A DNA stretch of 64,000 nucleotides from an uncultured Collinsella sp. (GCA_900767675.1 CAAFZX010000022.1:1-64000), one strand, 5' to 3'; shown: positions 8,626 to 16,960, counted from the stretch's first letter. Translations and numbers: made by a program. The notes: generated by a model not told the origin, from the sequence alone.

Positions 8626-9231
8626 ATGGCAACGGTGTACGGGTATGCGCGGGTGAGCTCGCGTGATCAAAATCTGAATCGGCAGCTGGATGCGCTGGGC
8701 GCCTATGGCGTGGAACCGGCGAATATCTTTGCCGACCATGCGAGCGGCAAAGACTTCGATCGACCGCGGTATCGCGAGCTGCTGTGCGCGTTGGATTCCG
8801 GTGATGTGCTGGTGGTACTTTCCATTGATCGGCTGGGCCGTAACTACAGCGAGATCCTTGAGGAATGGCGGTGCATAACCAAAGAGCTCGGCGCCGCCAT
8901 CGTGGTGCTGGACATGCCATTGCTCGACACGCGCTCCAGAGACTGTGGTGGGTCGGACGTGACGAGTGCGTTGATTGCCGATATTGTTTTGCAACTGCTG
9001 AGCTATGTGGCGCAGGTGGAGCGCGAGAACATTCACCGGCGCCAAGCCGAGGGCATTGCGGCGGCGCGAGCGCGCGGCGTGCGCTTTGGCCGGCCCCGCA
9101 AGCCCTGTCCCCCGCAATTCGAGCTGGTGCGCGATACCTACGAGGCGGGTGATATCACGCGGAGTCAGGCGGCAAAGCGGCTAGGCGTGTGCGTGGGGAC
9201 GTTTGATCGCTGGATGCGCGAGATGGAGTAG
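8626..9231 (+). CDS. Serine site-specific recombinase, resolvase/invertase family
   Basis: 201 residues, the size of a small resolvase or DNA invertase. The catalytic serine is in YARVSSRDQN (Ser11 by alignment to the RVS motif). Further hallmarks are LSIDRLGRNYSEI, the long dimer helix SYVAQVERENIHRRQAEGI, and a C-terminal helix-turn-helix (ITRSQAAKRLGVCVGTFDRWM) after the linker GVRFGRPRK. These enzymes cut both strands and join DNA through Ser; they resolve cointegrates or flip promoter segments. No transposase, cargo or clear invertible segment lies next to it. The ATG at 8626 gives the canonical MATVYGYARVS start. A good GGGAGG lies 22 bases upstream inside an inverted repeat, so translation may be controlled. 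Confidence 0.9.
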   Translation: MATVYGYARVSSRDQNLNRQLDALGAYGVEPANIFADHASGKDFDRPRYRELLCALDSGDVLVVLSIDRLGRNYSEILEEWRCITKELGAAIVVLDMPLLDTRSRDCGGSDVTSALIADIVLQLLSYVAQVERENIHRRQAEGIAAARARGVRFGRPRKPCPPQFELVRDTYEAGDITRSQAAKRLGVCVGTFDRWMREME

Positions 9232-9256
9232 GGGCGCCACGGTCCTTTGGCGCCCC
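9231..9256 (+). terminator. Weak hairpin after the resolvase gene
   Basis: GGGGCGCC and GGCGCCCC form an 8-bp stem directly on the resolvase stop codon. It has no T run, so termination is uncertain. Confidence 0.35.
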
Positions 9257-9342
9257 GATTCGAACATTTTGGATTTCGCTACGGCGGCAACTGCATTTGG
9301 GGGTACACTCGCTGCTGCTCAAAAAATGACGGAGGTTAGCCC

Positions 9343-9918
9343 TTGGCGCGTGTGAAGCACATAGTCGGATGGATTTCGGTTGTCCTGCTGGCCGTGACGC
9401 TGGCAAGTATTTGGATGCTGACGGAGCAGAACGTGGAGCAGACGTCGTCGCTCAGCGAGTCCACTGCGCGCGCGGTGGAAGGACGGGCCGCGGACGTGCG
9501 GTCCGATGCCGCGCAGGAGTCCCAGGCGGGGGATGCCGCCGAGGGCGCGGATTCAACGATTGCCACCGTTCATCCCGACCCGCTTGCGCCCGTTCGGCTG
9601 TGGATGGGTGCCAACATTCGTCGCGTCGCACATACCGTTGAGTTCTTCTTTGTAGGACTGTTTGCCTCGTTGGCGGCGGCGTGCTTGGATAAGCGTGTGC
9701 CGCCCACTCGATTGCGGTGCGTGCCCCTCCTGGCCTTTTGCGCCGTCTGCTCTGTCGGTGACCAAGCGCACAAGATCTTTGTTCCTGGCCGTCATTTCGA
9801 CATGATCGACCTGGGCTTCGATGCCGCGGGTTACGTTGTCGCCATGCTGTTGGTGCTGTTGGTCTCCGCATGGGTGCACCACGTGACACGCCCCATTGGC
9901 GCCCATGCGAGGCGCTAG
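9343..9918 (+). CDS. VanZ-like family membrane protein
   Basis: 191 residues. One membrane helix at 8-26 is followed by an unusually long Ser/Ala/Glu-rich segment (30-75). Then comes the VanZ-like core: RRVAHTVEFFFVGLFASL with the His/Glu pair typical of the family, a second helix region with SVGDQAHKIFVPGRHFDMIDL, and a last helix (AAGYVVAMLLVLLVSAWV). VanZ gives low-level teicoplanin resistance in enterococci; most homologues have unknown roles in envelope biology. The start is TTG at 9343 after GGAGG, with no better in-frame alternative. No glycopeptide resistance genes are nearby, so resistance should not be assumed. Confidence 0.8.
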   Translation: MARVKHIVGWISVVLLAVTLASIWMLTEQNVEQTSSLSESTARAVEGRAADVRSDAAQESQAGDAAEGADSTIATVHPDPLAPVRLWMGANIRRVAHTVEFFFVGLFASLAAACLDKRVPPTRLRCVPLLAFCAVCSVGDQAHKIFVPGRHFDMIDLGFDAAGYVVAMLLVLLVSAWVHHVTRPIGAHARR

Positions 9919-9999
9919 CCGGTAACAAACCCGTTTCTGATAATGCGACCTTGTTGAATTATTTTGTGTCGCGCGTATTTCCGAGCGGTCGGATTTGAG

Positions 10000-10028
10000 G
10001 GGCGAGCGGTAGAACGCTCGCCCTTTGT
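10000..10028 (+). terminator. Terminator hairpin after the VanZ-like gene
   Basis: GGGCGAGCG and CGCTCGCCC form a perfect 9-bp stem with a 6-base loop, followed by TTTGT. It separates the VanZ-like gene from the MurNAc cluster. Confidence 0.65.
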
Positions 10029-10048
10029 GCGCCACGATGCGGCACAAT

Positions 10049-10077
10049 GTACCGCAAAAGCTGTTTGTATCCGGTAC
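10049..10077. promoter_or_regulatory. Possible operator of the MurNAc cluster
   Basis: GTACCG (10049-10054) and CGGTAC (10072-10077) form an inverted repeat with centres 23 bp apart, some 50 bases before the regulator gene. This is a reasonable site for an autoregulating RpiR protein; the assignment is an inference. Confidence 0.35.
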
Positions 10078-10122
10078 GAATCGTTCGTTGGTCTTTAATT
10101 CTTCTCAACGGAGGTGTTTGAG

Positions 10123-10974
10123 ATGGCAAACGGATTGCTTTTGCGGCTTCGCGAGCGTGAACTCAGCGCGAGCCCGGCGGAACGCAATGTCATCGCATAT
10201 GTAAGCGCTCATCCGCATGAGGTGGTCGGGCTGTCCGTCCGCAGTCTTGCCGATGCCACGTTCTCCTCGCCCTCGAGCATTTTGCGTTTTTGCAAGCGTT
10301 TGGGTTTTGCGGGCTACAAGGAGTTCCAGCGCGAACTGATTGCTGAATTGGCGCTCTTGGGTGACAAGAAAGACGTTGCCCTCGAGGACATCTCCATGGA
10401 TGACAGCGTCGAACGTATCGTGGGGAAGGTGATGAAAAGCAACGTGCGTACGATCGAAGCGACGGCGCGAACGCTCGATTACACCGTTTTGGAGCGATGC
10501 GCGGCCCATCTTAAGCGGGCACGCGCGGTCAATTTGTTCGGTATCGGTGCCTCTCGTTTGGTCGCGCACGATCTGGCGCAAAAGCTCATGCGTGTCGACA
10601 AAGAGTGCCATCTGTACGACGACTGGCATGATCAGCTCCTGTGTGCCAAGAACATGCATGAGGGCGATATGGCAATCGCCTTTAGCTACTCGGGCTTGAC
10701 GCAAGAGGTGCTGGACTGCACTGCTGAGGCTCAACGTCACAACTGTCTCGTTGTGGCCGTTACCAAAGTAGATGGGTCGTCCAAGCTTGCCACCATGGCC
10801 GATGCCGTGCTCGGCGTTGCTGCAAGCGAGCCCTTGGTCCGCAGCGGTGCCATGGCCTCGCGTATGGCCCAGCTTATGGTTGTCGATGCCCTGTACGCTG
10901 CTTACGTTGCCAGCGACTACGAGCGGGCGACGCATGTCATTAAGCAAAACTACATCGAGAAACAGGAAAGATGA
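10123..10974 (+). CDS. murR: RpiR-family transcriptional regulator of MurNAc use (MurR-like)
   Basis: 283 residues. The N-terminal RpiR helix-turn-helix domain (residues 1-75: ERNVIAYVSAHPHEV, SLADATFSSPSSILRFCKRLG) precedes a SIS sugar-phosphate domain (about 125-260: LFGIGASRLVAHD, IAFSYSGLTQEVLDC). The SIS domain in MurR-type regulators senses MurNAc-6-phosphate. The murQ gene follows at once, so MurNAc-6P is the likely inducer. The ATG at 10123 is 8 bases after GGAGG; a GTG at 10114 overlaps that ribosome site and is less likely. The gene name is by context and family; the SIS-RpiR group also regulates other amino sugars. Confidence 0.82.
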   Translation: MANGLLLRLRERELSASPAERNVIAYVSAHPHEVVGLSVRSLADATFSSPSSILRFCKRLGFAGYKEFQRELIAELALLGDKKDVALEDISMDDSVERIVGKVMKSNVRTIEATARTLDYTVLERCAAHLKRARAVNLFGIGASRLVAHDLAQKLMRVDKECHLYDDWHDQLLCAKNMHEGDMAIAFSYSGLTQEVLDCTAEAQRHNCLVVAVTKVDGSSKLATMADAVLGVAASEPLVRSGAMASRMAQLMVVDALYAAYVASDYERATHVIKQNYIEKQER

Positions 10975-10984
10975 GGTGAATGAA

Positions 10985-11908
10985 ATGCTCGATTTAACAA
11001 AATTCACGACCGAACAGCGTAATCAAAGGTCAATGGACCTCGATACGATGACATCGCTGCAAATCGTCACGACGATGAATGATGAGGATCTTCGTGCCGT
11101 CCAGTCGGTCACGAAAGTGTTGCCCCAGGTTGCCACAGCAATCGACTGGGCTGCTGAGGCACTCGAGCGCGGCGGGCGCGTCTTTTACATGGGCGCAGGC
11201 ACCAGCGGTCGTCTGGGCGTACTCGACGCTTCGGAGTGTCCGCCCACGTTTGGCGTGTCACCCGATCTGATCGTCGGGCTCATTGCCGGAGGCGAGACGG
11301 CGTTTATCAAGGCCGTCGAAGGCGCCGAAGACAGCGAGGAGCTTGGCGCGAGCGACCTGCGGGAGCGTGGACTCTCGGATAAGGATCTTGTCGTTGGCCT
11401 GGCGGCAAGCGGTCGTACTCCCTATGTGGTGGGCGGCCTTGTGTACGCCAAAGCAACTGGGTGCAAGACCATCGCAATTGCCTGTAACCAAGGGTCGAAG
11501 ATCGGGGAGAGCGCGGATCTTGCCATTGAGCCCGTGCCCGGTCCCGAGGTGCTGACCGGCTCAACGAGGCTCAAGGCGGGAACGGTCCAAAAGCTCATTC
11601 TCAATATGATTTCGACCGGTGCCATGGTCAAGATTGGCAAGGTGTACCAAAACCTGATGGTCGATGTACAGCAGACGAACGAGAAGTTGGTGGTGCGCGG
11701 CCAGAACATCGTGATGGAGGCGACCGGCTGCACGCGCGAGCGCGCTGTTCAGGCGCTTGCAGATGCCGGCGGCCACGTAAAAACCGCTATTGTCTCGGTG
11801 CTGCTGGACTGCGATGCCGAGCAGGCTGCGGTAGCTCTTGAGCGGGCGCGCGGCCATGTCCGTGCTGCGGTGAGGGGCCATGAGAAGAGCAATGCCGATG
11901 CCCAATAG
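10985..11908 (+). CDS. murQ: N-acetylmuramic acid 6-phosphate etherase
   Basis: 307 residues, standard MurQ length. The enzyme splits the lactyl ether of MurNAc-6-phosphate to give GlcNAc-6-phosphate and D-lactate, a cytoplasmic step of cell-wall recycling. The SIS domain shows YMGAGTSGRLGVLDASECPPTFG near residue 60, then IAGGETAFIKAVEGAEDS with the catalytic Glu region, LAASGRTPYV and GSTRLKAGTVQKLILNM. The N-terminal TEQRNQRSMDLDTM is also typical. The gene starts 10 bases after the regulator stop (ATG 10985 after GAGGTGA; an in-frame GTG at 10976 is possible). The cluster next encodes the matching PTS permease. Confidence 0.96.
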   Translation: MLDLTKFTTEQRNQRSMDLDTMTSLQIVTTMNDEDLRAVQSVTKVLPQVATAIDWAAEALERGGRVFYMGAGTSGRLGVLDASECPPTFGVSPDLIVGLIAGGETAFIKAVEGAEDSEELGASDLRERGLSDKDLVVGLAASGRTPYVVGGLVYAKATGCKTIAIACNQGSKIGESADLAIEPVPGPEVLTGSTRLKAGTVQKLILNMISTGAMVKIGKVYQNLMVDVQQTNEKLVVRGQNIVMEATGCTRERAVQALADAGGHVKTAIVSVLLDCDAEQAAVALERARGHVRAAVRGHEKSNADAQ

Positions 11909-11965
11909 GTGCACGGCGTGAGTAGATATGACATCAAGAAGAGATACCCAATACAAGGAGGAGTT

Positions 11966-13396
11966 ATGACGAACAAAGAGCTGGCTCAAAAGCTGCTGGA
12001 TCTTTTGGGCGGTAAAGACAACGTGCTCGCAAACGCGGCGTGCATGACGCGCCTGCGCGTGACCGTCAAAGACACGAGCAACGTTGACACGGAGGGTATT
12101 AAGGCACTCGACGGCGTGATGGGCCTGGTCGAGGACGACACGATGCAGATCGTGCTGGGTCCGGGCAAGGTGAATAAGGTGCTCGAGGAATTCTCCAAGC
12201 TCACCGGCCTTGCGAAAGGCGTTGCTGACGAGAGTGTAGTTGACGCTGCGGCCACAAACAAGGCCGCGCAGAAGGCCAAGTACGAGTCCAAACCGGTTCA
12301 GGCCTTCCTTAAGAAGATTTCCAACGTCTTCGTCGCCCTGCTTCCCGGCATCATTGCGGCTGGCCTCATTAACGGTATCTGCAACGTCATCAATGTCTCG
12401 ACGGCGGGTGCGCTTGCGGGCGAGTGGTGGTATCAGGGCATTCGCTCCATGGGTTGGGCCCTCTTCGCCTATCTGCCCATTTTGGTGGGCTATAACGCAG
12501 CGCGCGAGTTTGGTGGCTCCGCTGCACTGGGCGGTATCGCCGGCATGATGTGCATCGCCAACAGCGCCATGCCCCTGCTTGCGCCTGGCGCTGCTGATCC
12601 TGCCACTGCCATTCTGCTGCCGCTCACCAATGCGCAGTACAACCCCGCAGCGGGCGGTATGATCGCGGCTCTCATCGCTGGTGCGTTTTTCGCCTGGATG
12701 GAGCGTCAGATTCGCAAGGTCATGCCCAACGCGCTCGATACGTTCCTGTCCCCGCTGCTGGTGCTCATCATCGGCGCCTTTGCTCTGATGCTTGTCATCC
12801 AGCCGGTTGGCGCTTGGCTGACGGCCGCGATCTTTAGCGTCCTCACCTTTATCTTCGAGAAGCTGGGCGTCCTGGGCGGCTATATCCTGTCGGCAGGCTT
12901 CTTGCCGCTGGTGTCCGTCGGCCTGCATCAGGCGCTCACGCCGATCCACGCTATGCTCAACGATCCCGACGGCGCTACCAAGGGCATCAATTACCTGCTG
13001 CCCATCCTTATGATGGCTGGCGGCGGCCAGGTCGGTGCCGGTTTGGCGCTGTACTTTAAGACCAAGAACGCCAAGCTCAAGAAGTATGTCGCCGAGTCCA
13101 TCCCCGTTGGCATCCTGGGCGTGGGCGAGCCTCTGATGTATGCCGTTACGCTGCCGCTCGTTCGTCCGTTTGTGACGGCCTGCCTGGGTGCCGGATTTGG
13201 CGGCGCGCTTGCAGCGCTGCTTCACATCGGCACGGTTTCCCAGGGTGTTTCCGGTCTGTTTGGCCTGTTGATCGTCGTTCCTGGTCAGCAGCTCGGCTAC
13301 GTTGCCGCTATGCTGCTTGCCTATGTCGCCGGCTTTGTCCTGACGTGGTTCTTTGGCGTGGACGAGCAGAAGATCAACGAGTTTTTTGGCGAGTAG
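11966..13396 (+). CDS. murP: PTS transporter subunit EIIBC, MurNAc-type
   Basis: 476 residues. An N-terminal EIIB domain (1-85) carries the phosphorylated cysteine in ANAACMTRLRV. An EIIC domain of the glucose/sucrose superfamily follows, with about ten membrane helices (VFVALLPGIIAAGLINGI first; GVGEPLMYAV is the conserved sugar-site loop). There is no EIIA domain, so phosphate must come from a separate EIIA; the stand-alone glucose-type EIIA at 43332 is one candidate. The location just after murQ makes MurNAc or a MurNAc disaccharide the likely substrate, brought in as the 6-phosphate. The ATG follows AAGGAGG. A terminator follows at 13464. Confidence 0.88.
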   Translation: MTNKELAQKLLDLLGGKDNVLANAACMTRLRVTVKDTSNVDTEGIKALDGVMGLVEDDTMQIVLGPGKVNKVLEEFSKLTGLAKGVADESVVDAAATNKAAQKAKYESKPVQAFLKKISNVFVALLPGIIAAGLINGICNVINVSTAGALAGEWWYQGIRSMGWALFAYLPILVGYNAAREFGGSAALGGIAGMMCIANSAMPLLAPGAADPATAILLPLTNAQYNPAAGGMIAALIAGAFFAWMERQIRKVMPNALDTFLSPLLVLIIGAFALMLVIQPVGAWLTAAIFSVLTFIFEKLGVLGGYILSAGFLPLVSVGLHQALTPIHAMLNDPDGATKGINYLLPILMMAGGGQVGAGLALYFKTKNAKLKKYVAESIPVGILGVGEPLMYAVTLPLVRPFVTACLGAGFGGALAALLHIGTVSQGVSGLFGLLIVVPGQQLGYVAAMLLAYVAGFVLTWFFGVDEQKINEFFGE

Positions 13397-13463
13397 TTTG
13401 ATATCGCGAGCCGTGTTGCTCAGGGCTCGCGGCGCGCGGCAGATTTCTTGATGCTATGGTTGT

Positions 13464-13497
13464 GCCGGCGGGGCTAACTGCTCCGCCGGCCTTTTTT
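13464..13497 (+). terminator. Terminator between murP and mupG
   Basis: GCCGGCGG and CCGCCGGC pair over an 11-base loop, followed by CTTTTTT. The ribosome site of the next gene begins right after the T run, so mupG is probably expressed by read-through or by its own promoter. Confidence 0.8.
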
Positions 13498-13513
13498 AAA
13501 GGAGTGTTGAAGC

Positions 13514-14566
13514 GTGAAAACGGGTATTTCGATTTATCTTTCCAGCCCTCTGCAGGATATTGAGCGGACGATTGAGCACGGTGCCGCGGCGGGTGCGCGC
13601 TATGCGTTCACCTCGCTGCATATTCCCGAGGATGGGGGAGCGGCGTATGCCGATAAGGTCCGTCATGTGCTGTCGCTGCTTTCCGCCCGCGGCATTGCGC
13701 TCATCGCCGATGTGGGGCCGCGCACGTGCGATTTGCTCGGGCTTGAGCGCATCGAGGACCTGCGCGATCTGGGGTTGGAATACCTTCGTTTGGACTATGG
13801 CTTTAGCGCCCGGCGGGTCGCGGAGCTGTCCGGTGTATTTCGCATTGTGGTCAATGCATCGACGGTGAGTTCTGATGAAATCGCATCGTGGCGTGAGGCC
13901 GGTGCCGATGTGACTCGTTTTGCTGCCTGCCACAATTTTTACCCCAAGCCTTATACCGGTTTAGCTCTGGAGGACATTGCTCGGGTGAATCTTCGTCTTG
14001 CGGCGCTTGGATTCGAAATCATGGCTTTTGTGCCGGGTGATGCTAACGTTCGCGGGCCGGTATTCGAGGGACTGCCGACGGTCGAGGCGCAGCGCGGTCG
14101 CGCGTCAAAGGTTGCCCTCAACATGCTTGAGCTTGCACATGGCGCCGATTGCGACATTGTGTTGGTCGGCGACCCCGATCTTTCCGATGCGGGCTGGGCG
14201 CAGTTTGCTCAAGTTTCCGCCGGATACGTGGACCTGCAATGCGAGCTTGAGTCCGGTTATGCCTATGTACGTGGGCAGATTCATCACGACCGGCCCGATT
14301 CGAGCACCCTCATCTTTAGGTCTCAGGAGTCGCGCACGACGCTTAAACCGGATTCCGTGCCGATGGATGCCGGTGCCGGCCTGTCGCGAAAGACGGGGTC
14401 GATCGCTGTGAGCAATAGCGGCTACGGGCGCTACGAAGGCGAGCTTGAGATTGCGCGGGTCGATCTTCCCGGTGACGAGCGCATGAACGTTGCGGGTCAT
14501 ATCACGCCCGAGGCAATGGAGCTGCTGCCGTTCATCAAACGCGGATTCGGGGTACGGTTCGTTTAG
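13514..14566 (+). CDS. mupG: 6-phospho-N-acetylmuramidase, MupG/DUF871 family
   Basis: 350 residues. An N-terminal TIM barrel (about 1-235: KTGISIYLSS, FTSLHIPEDG, LIADVGPRTCDLLG, HNFYPKPYTGL, AFVPGD) is joined to a small C-terminal cyclophilin-like beta domain. In Staphylococcus aureus MupG cleaves MurNAc-6P-GlcNAc, produced by PTS uptake of the peptidoglycan disaccharide, into MurNAc-6P and GlcNAc. With MurP and MurQ here this makes a complete route from disaccharide to GlcNAc-6P. The start is GTG at 13514 after AAAGGAG. The function is by family and context. Confidence 0.85.
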   Translation: MKTGISIYLSSPLQDIERTIEHGAAAGARYAFTSLHIPEDGGAAYADKVRHVLSLLSARGIALIADVGPRTCDLLGLERIEDLRDLGLEYLRLDYGFSARRVAELSGVFRIVVNASTVSSDEIASWREAGADVTRFAACHNFYPKPYTGLALEDIARVNLRLAALGFEIMAFVPGDANVRGPVFEGLPTVEAQRGRASKVALNMLELAHGADCDIVLVGDPDLSDAGWAQFAQVSAGYVDLQCELESGYAYVRGQIHHDRPDSSTLIFRSQESRTTLKPDSVPMDAGAGLSRKTGSIAVSNSGYGRYEGELEIARVDLPGDERMNVAGHITPEAMELLPFIKRGFGVRFV

Positions 14567-14658
14567 CGTGCGACCCGTGGGCTACAATTGGCCCATCATA
14601 CGAAGGCACCTCGTGTGGCGTGTGTCCGCGTTGGCCGATCTATATTCGGAGGATTCCC

Positions 14659-15018
14659 ATGACCGTACTGTTTGTTGAATATCCCAAGTGCTCGACCTGT
14701 AAGAAGGCCAAGGCATGGCTGGACGAACATGGGGTAGAGTATATCGACCGCGATATCGTTTTGGACAATCCCACGGCTGATGAGCTTGCGACCTGGATTG
14801 CTCGTTCGGGGCTGCCGGTGCGGCGCTTCTTTAATTCGTCGGGCATGAAATATCGAGAGCTGGGCCTGAAGGCGCGCCTGGATGCGGGTATGACGGACCA
14901 GGAATGCTGCGAGCTGTTGGCGACTGACGGCATGCTGGTCAAGCGTCCGCTGCTGGTGGGCGACAACTTTGCGATCCCCGGCTTTAGGGAAGCGGCTTGG
15001 ACCGAGGCATTGCTGTAG
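14659..15018 (+). CDS. ArsC/Spx-family reductase-like protein
   Basis: 119 residues, the full length of this thioredoxin-fold family. The N-terminal CxxC is in KCSTCKKAKAWLDEHG (Cys12 and Cys15), followed by DIVLDNPTADEL and the conserved C-terminal region MLVKRPLLVGDN with the Arg that binds the oxyanion in ArsC. It could reduce arsenate, but many members are redox regulators of unknown role, and no ars operon genes are near. The ATG follows GGAGGA. A TACAAT -10-like box lies about 75 bases upstream. Nothing suggests co-transcription with its neighbours. Confidence 0.8.
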   Translation: MTVLFVEYPKCSTCKKAKAWLDEHGVEYIDRDIVLDNPTADELATWIARSGLPVRRFFNSSGMKYRELGLKARLDAGMTDQECCELLATDGMLVKRPLLVGDNFAIPGFREAAWTEALL

Positions 15019-15090
15019 CGGCTGCGGAAAGTGCGATCCGTTTTGAGTGCTCAGGGTGGGACGTGTTTTCCACTGGCGGGCTCGCTCGGC

Positions 15091-15501
15091 TCAATCCTCG
15101 AGCTGTGCCCATTCGTGCGGATCGTAGACCTTTACGTGCTTGTTGGGCTTGCCGCTCCAGTACTCCTCGTCCATAAAGGGCAGATATGCCTGAACGCCGG
15201 GGCAGATAAAGGGAATTCGCTGCTGTTGCAGTCGCTCGCGCTGGCGCTGTTCCAGGTGCGCCTCGGATATGACGGTCGGCATACCGGACAGCTCGACGAG
15301 GCTTGCCTGGATTCGTTTAAGGTCGGGGAGTCCCGCGTGCCATGACATCCGCATGATCAAAAAGGATGCACGGCGGTATTTTGCCAGCATCACCGTGATG
15401 GCGGGGCGCAGGGTGGGATGGATTTTGTCCCGTTCGGGCCAAAGGTCAGCAGTGATCTCGAGGCCCAGGGTCTCCCATAGGTAATCAAGCTCTTCGTCCA
15501 T
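15091..15501 (-). CDS. Truncated MarR-like protein (N-terminal domain only)
   Basis: 136 residues. The sequence resembles the N-terminal half of a family annotated as MarR-like regulators in Firmicutes and Actinobacteria. Its landmarks are WETLGLEITADLWPERDK, LVELSGMPTV and RQRERLQQQRIPFICPGVQAYLPFM. Family members continue after that last block into a winged helix; this one stops about 25 residues later (EEYWSGKPNKHVKV). So the DNA-binding half seems to be missing, either as a remnant or as a short stand-alone version. The ATG has no strong Shine-Dalgarno. The tRNA genes upstream read the other way. Confidence 0.55.
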   Translation of the reverse strand: MDEELDYLWETLGLEITADLWPERDKIHPTLRPAITVMLAKYRRASFLIMRMSWHAGLPDLKRIQASLVELSGMPTVISEAHLEQRQRERLQQQRIPFICPGVQAYLPFMDEEYWSGKPNKHVKVYDPHEWAQLED

Positions 15502-15704
15502 GGCGCCTCGATATCTACGTGATCATTGATACTTCGATTGTGTTGCCTGGTGCTATCGTTTTCACGGTAGAATCTGCCAACGGTTGACGGCTACCGCTCG
15601 CGGCGTTTTGCCCTTCGTGTGCGGCGGTCGACTTCACAGGTCCTTCACGGGTTGGACTAAATTAGGCCAATTTGACTGAATTTCAAAAAAGTCAAAATTG
15701 GGGC

Positions 15705-15733
15705 TTGCGTCACGGCGTGACTTCCCGTATATT
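15705..15733 (+). promoter_or_regulatory. Promoter of the tRNA-Gln/tRNA-Glu pair
   Basis: TTGCGT (15705-15710) and TATATT (15728-15733) are separated by 17 bases, and the first tRNA begins 44 bases further on. The area upstream (15660-15700) is AT-rich with a TTTTGACT/AGTCAAAA inverted repeat. Confidence 0.6.
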
Positions 15734-15777
15734 TCTTTCTTGCGCAAAGGCACAGCCGAGCGCAGCGATGCAGTCAT

Positions 15778-15851
15778 TGGGATGTCGTCTAATGGCAGGA
15801 CAGCGGATTCTGGTTCCGTCAATGGGGGTTCGACTCCCTCCATCCCAGCCA
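15778..15851 (+). tRNA. tRNA-Gln (anticodon CUG)
   Basis: The acceptor stem TGGGATG pairs with CATCCCA (15841-15847); G is the discriminator and CCA is encoded. The anticodon loop is TTCTGGT between GCGGA and TCCGT, so the anticodon is CTG. The T arm shows GGTTCGACTCC. It begins with U, as bacterial tRNA-Gln does. Confidence 0.95.
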
Positions 15852-15868
15852 TTGCATTTGCTACATAT

Positions 15869-15945
15869 GGCCCGTTCGTCTAGCGGTTTAGGACGCCGCC
15901 CTCTCAAGGCGGAGATCACCAGTTCGAATCTGGTACGGGCTACCA
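15869..15945 (+). tRNA. tRNA-Glu (anticodon CUC)
   Basis: GGCCCGT pairs with ACGGGCT (15935-15941, one G-U pair), followed by A and an encoded CCA. The anticodon arm is CCGCC-CTCTCAA-GGCGG, so the anticodon is CTC. It lies 17 bases after tRNA-Gln and must share its transcript. Downstream, GCCCGGGCC and GACCCGGG can form a short hairpin followed by TTTTG. Confidence 0.95.
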
Positions 15946-16042
15946 AACTTGAACGCCCGGGCCTCGTAAGAGACCCGGGTTTTGTGTATTGACCGATATT
16001 TAAGGCGCGCGTTGAGTCTGCCGCCCGGACCGAGGAGTTGTC

Positions 16043-16960
16043 ATGGACCTGCCTATCAGCTTGGAAGACATCACGTATGCCGAGAACTATCTGGCGCAGG
16101 GCGACCTGGCTACGGCGACGCCGCTGCTTGAGCGTCTGGTGGAGCTCGCCGAGGAGTATATCGACGCTGAGTGCAAGACGGAGGAGAAGCGCCAGTACTT
16201 TAGCTTCGACAGCAAGTTTGAGCGCCTGGCCTATCGCCGCGTGGAGAAGGATCCGCGTGAGCTGGTGCAGGTCGAGGTGCCCTTTGACCGCCTGTACTCC
16301 GACATGGCGTTTGCCTACATTCGCCAGCAGGATTATGTGAGTGCTCGGAATGCCCTGATGCAGGCTGTGCGTTGGGACCCCATGAACTGCAACTATCGCT
16401 TGGACTTGGCCGAGCTGTTCCGCGCGCTCGAGGACAAGCAGGAGTGGGCATCGCTCTCGTTCTCGGTGCTGGAGCGCGCGAGCGACGGTAAGTGCGCCGC
16501 ACGCGCCTACACCAACTTGGGTCAGTACTTCTTGGAGCCCGAGACCGAGAACATTTCGGCAGCCGTGGGCTGCGCGCGTCTGGCGCTGCGCCTGGCGCCC
16601 AATGATGCGCATACGACGCGCCTGCTCAACAAGATCCATACCACCTATCCGGATGCCGCGGACGAGAGTGACGACCATGTGATGGGTGAGCTCGCCCTGC
16701 AGGGTGTGCCGACCTCGCCTTCGGCCGAGATTGCCATCTGCCTGATCATGTGTGCGACCGACGCTGCGAGCGACGGCGACAAGCAGGAGGCTACGCGCCT
16801 GACGGTTCGTGCCCGCGACCTGGTGGGTGAGGAGGCATGCGCGGCGATTATCAAGCTGGTGCGCGAGAGCGATGCCGAGCTTAATGCCGAGCGCAGGGCA
16901 AAGCGCGAGGCTGCGGGCTCAAACGCCAATGGCGCCAAGGAGGCCGGCGATGCCCAGTAA
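16043..16960 (+). CDS. TPR-like repeat protein
   Basis: 305 residues, mostly helical. Degenerate tetratricopeptide-like pairs are seen at ITYAENYLAQGDLATATPLLERL, DMAFAYIRQQDYVSARNALMQA (followed by VRWDPMN), and ARAYTNLGQYFLEPETENISAAV. The C-terminus is charged (RRAKREAAGSNANGAKEAG). No signal peptide or membrane helix is seen, so it should be cytoplasmic. The ATG follows GAGGAG. The gene overlaps smpB by 11 bases, so the two are co-translated, but the partner proteins of the TPR surface are unknown. Confidence 0.75.
   Translation: MDLPISLEDITYAENYLAQGDLATATPLLERLVELAEEYIDAECKTEEKRQYFSFDSKFERLAYRRVEKDPRELVQVEVPFDRLYSDMAFAYIRQQDYVSARNALMQAVRWDPMNCNYRLDLAELFRALEDKQEWASLSFSVLERASDGKCAARAYTNLGQYFLEPETENISAAVGCARLALRLAPNDAHTTRLLNKIHTTYPDAADESDDHVMGELALQGVPTSPSAEIAICLIMCATDAASDGDKQEATRLTVRARDLVGEEACAAIIKLVRESDAELNAERRAKREAAGSNANGAKEAGDAQ

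Noticed and set aside
9343..9918. Vancomycin or teicoplanin resistance locus
   Set aside because: Only a VanZ-like domain is present; vanH, vanA and vanX homologues are absent and most VanZ-like proteins are not resistance factors.
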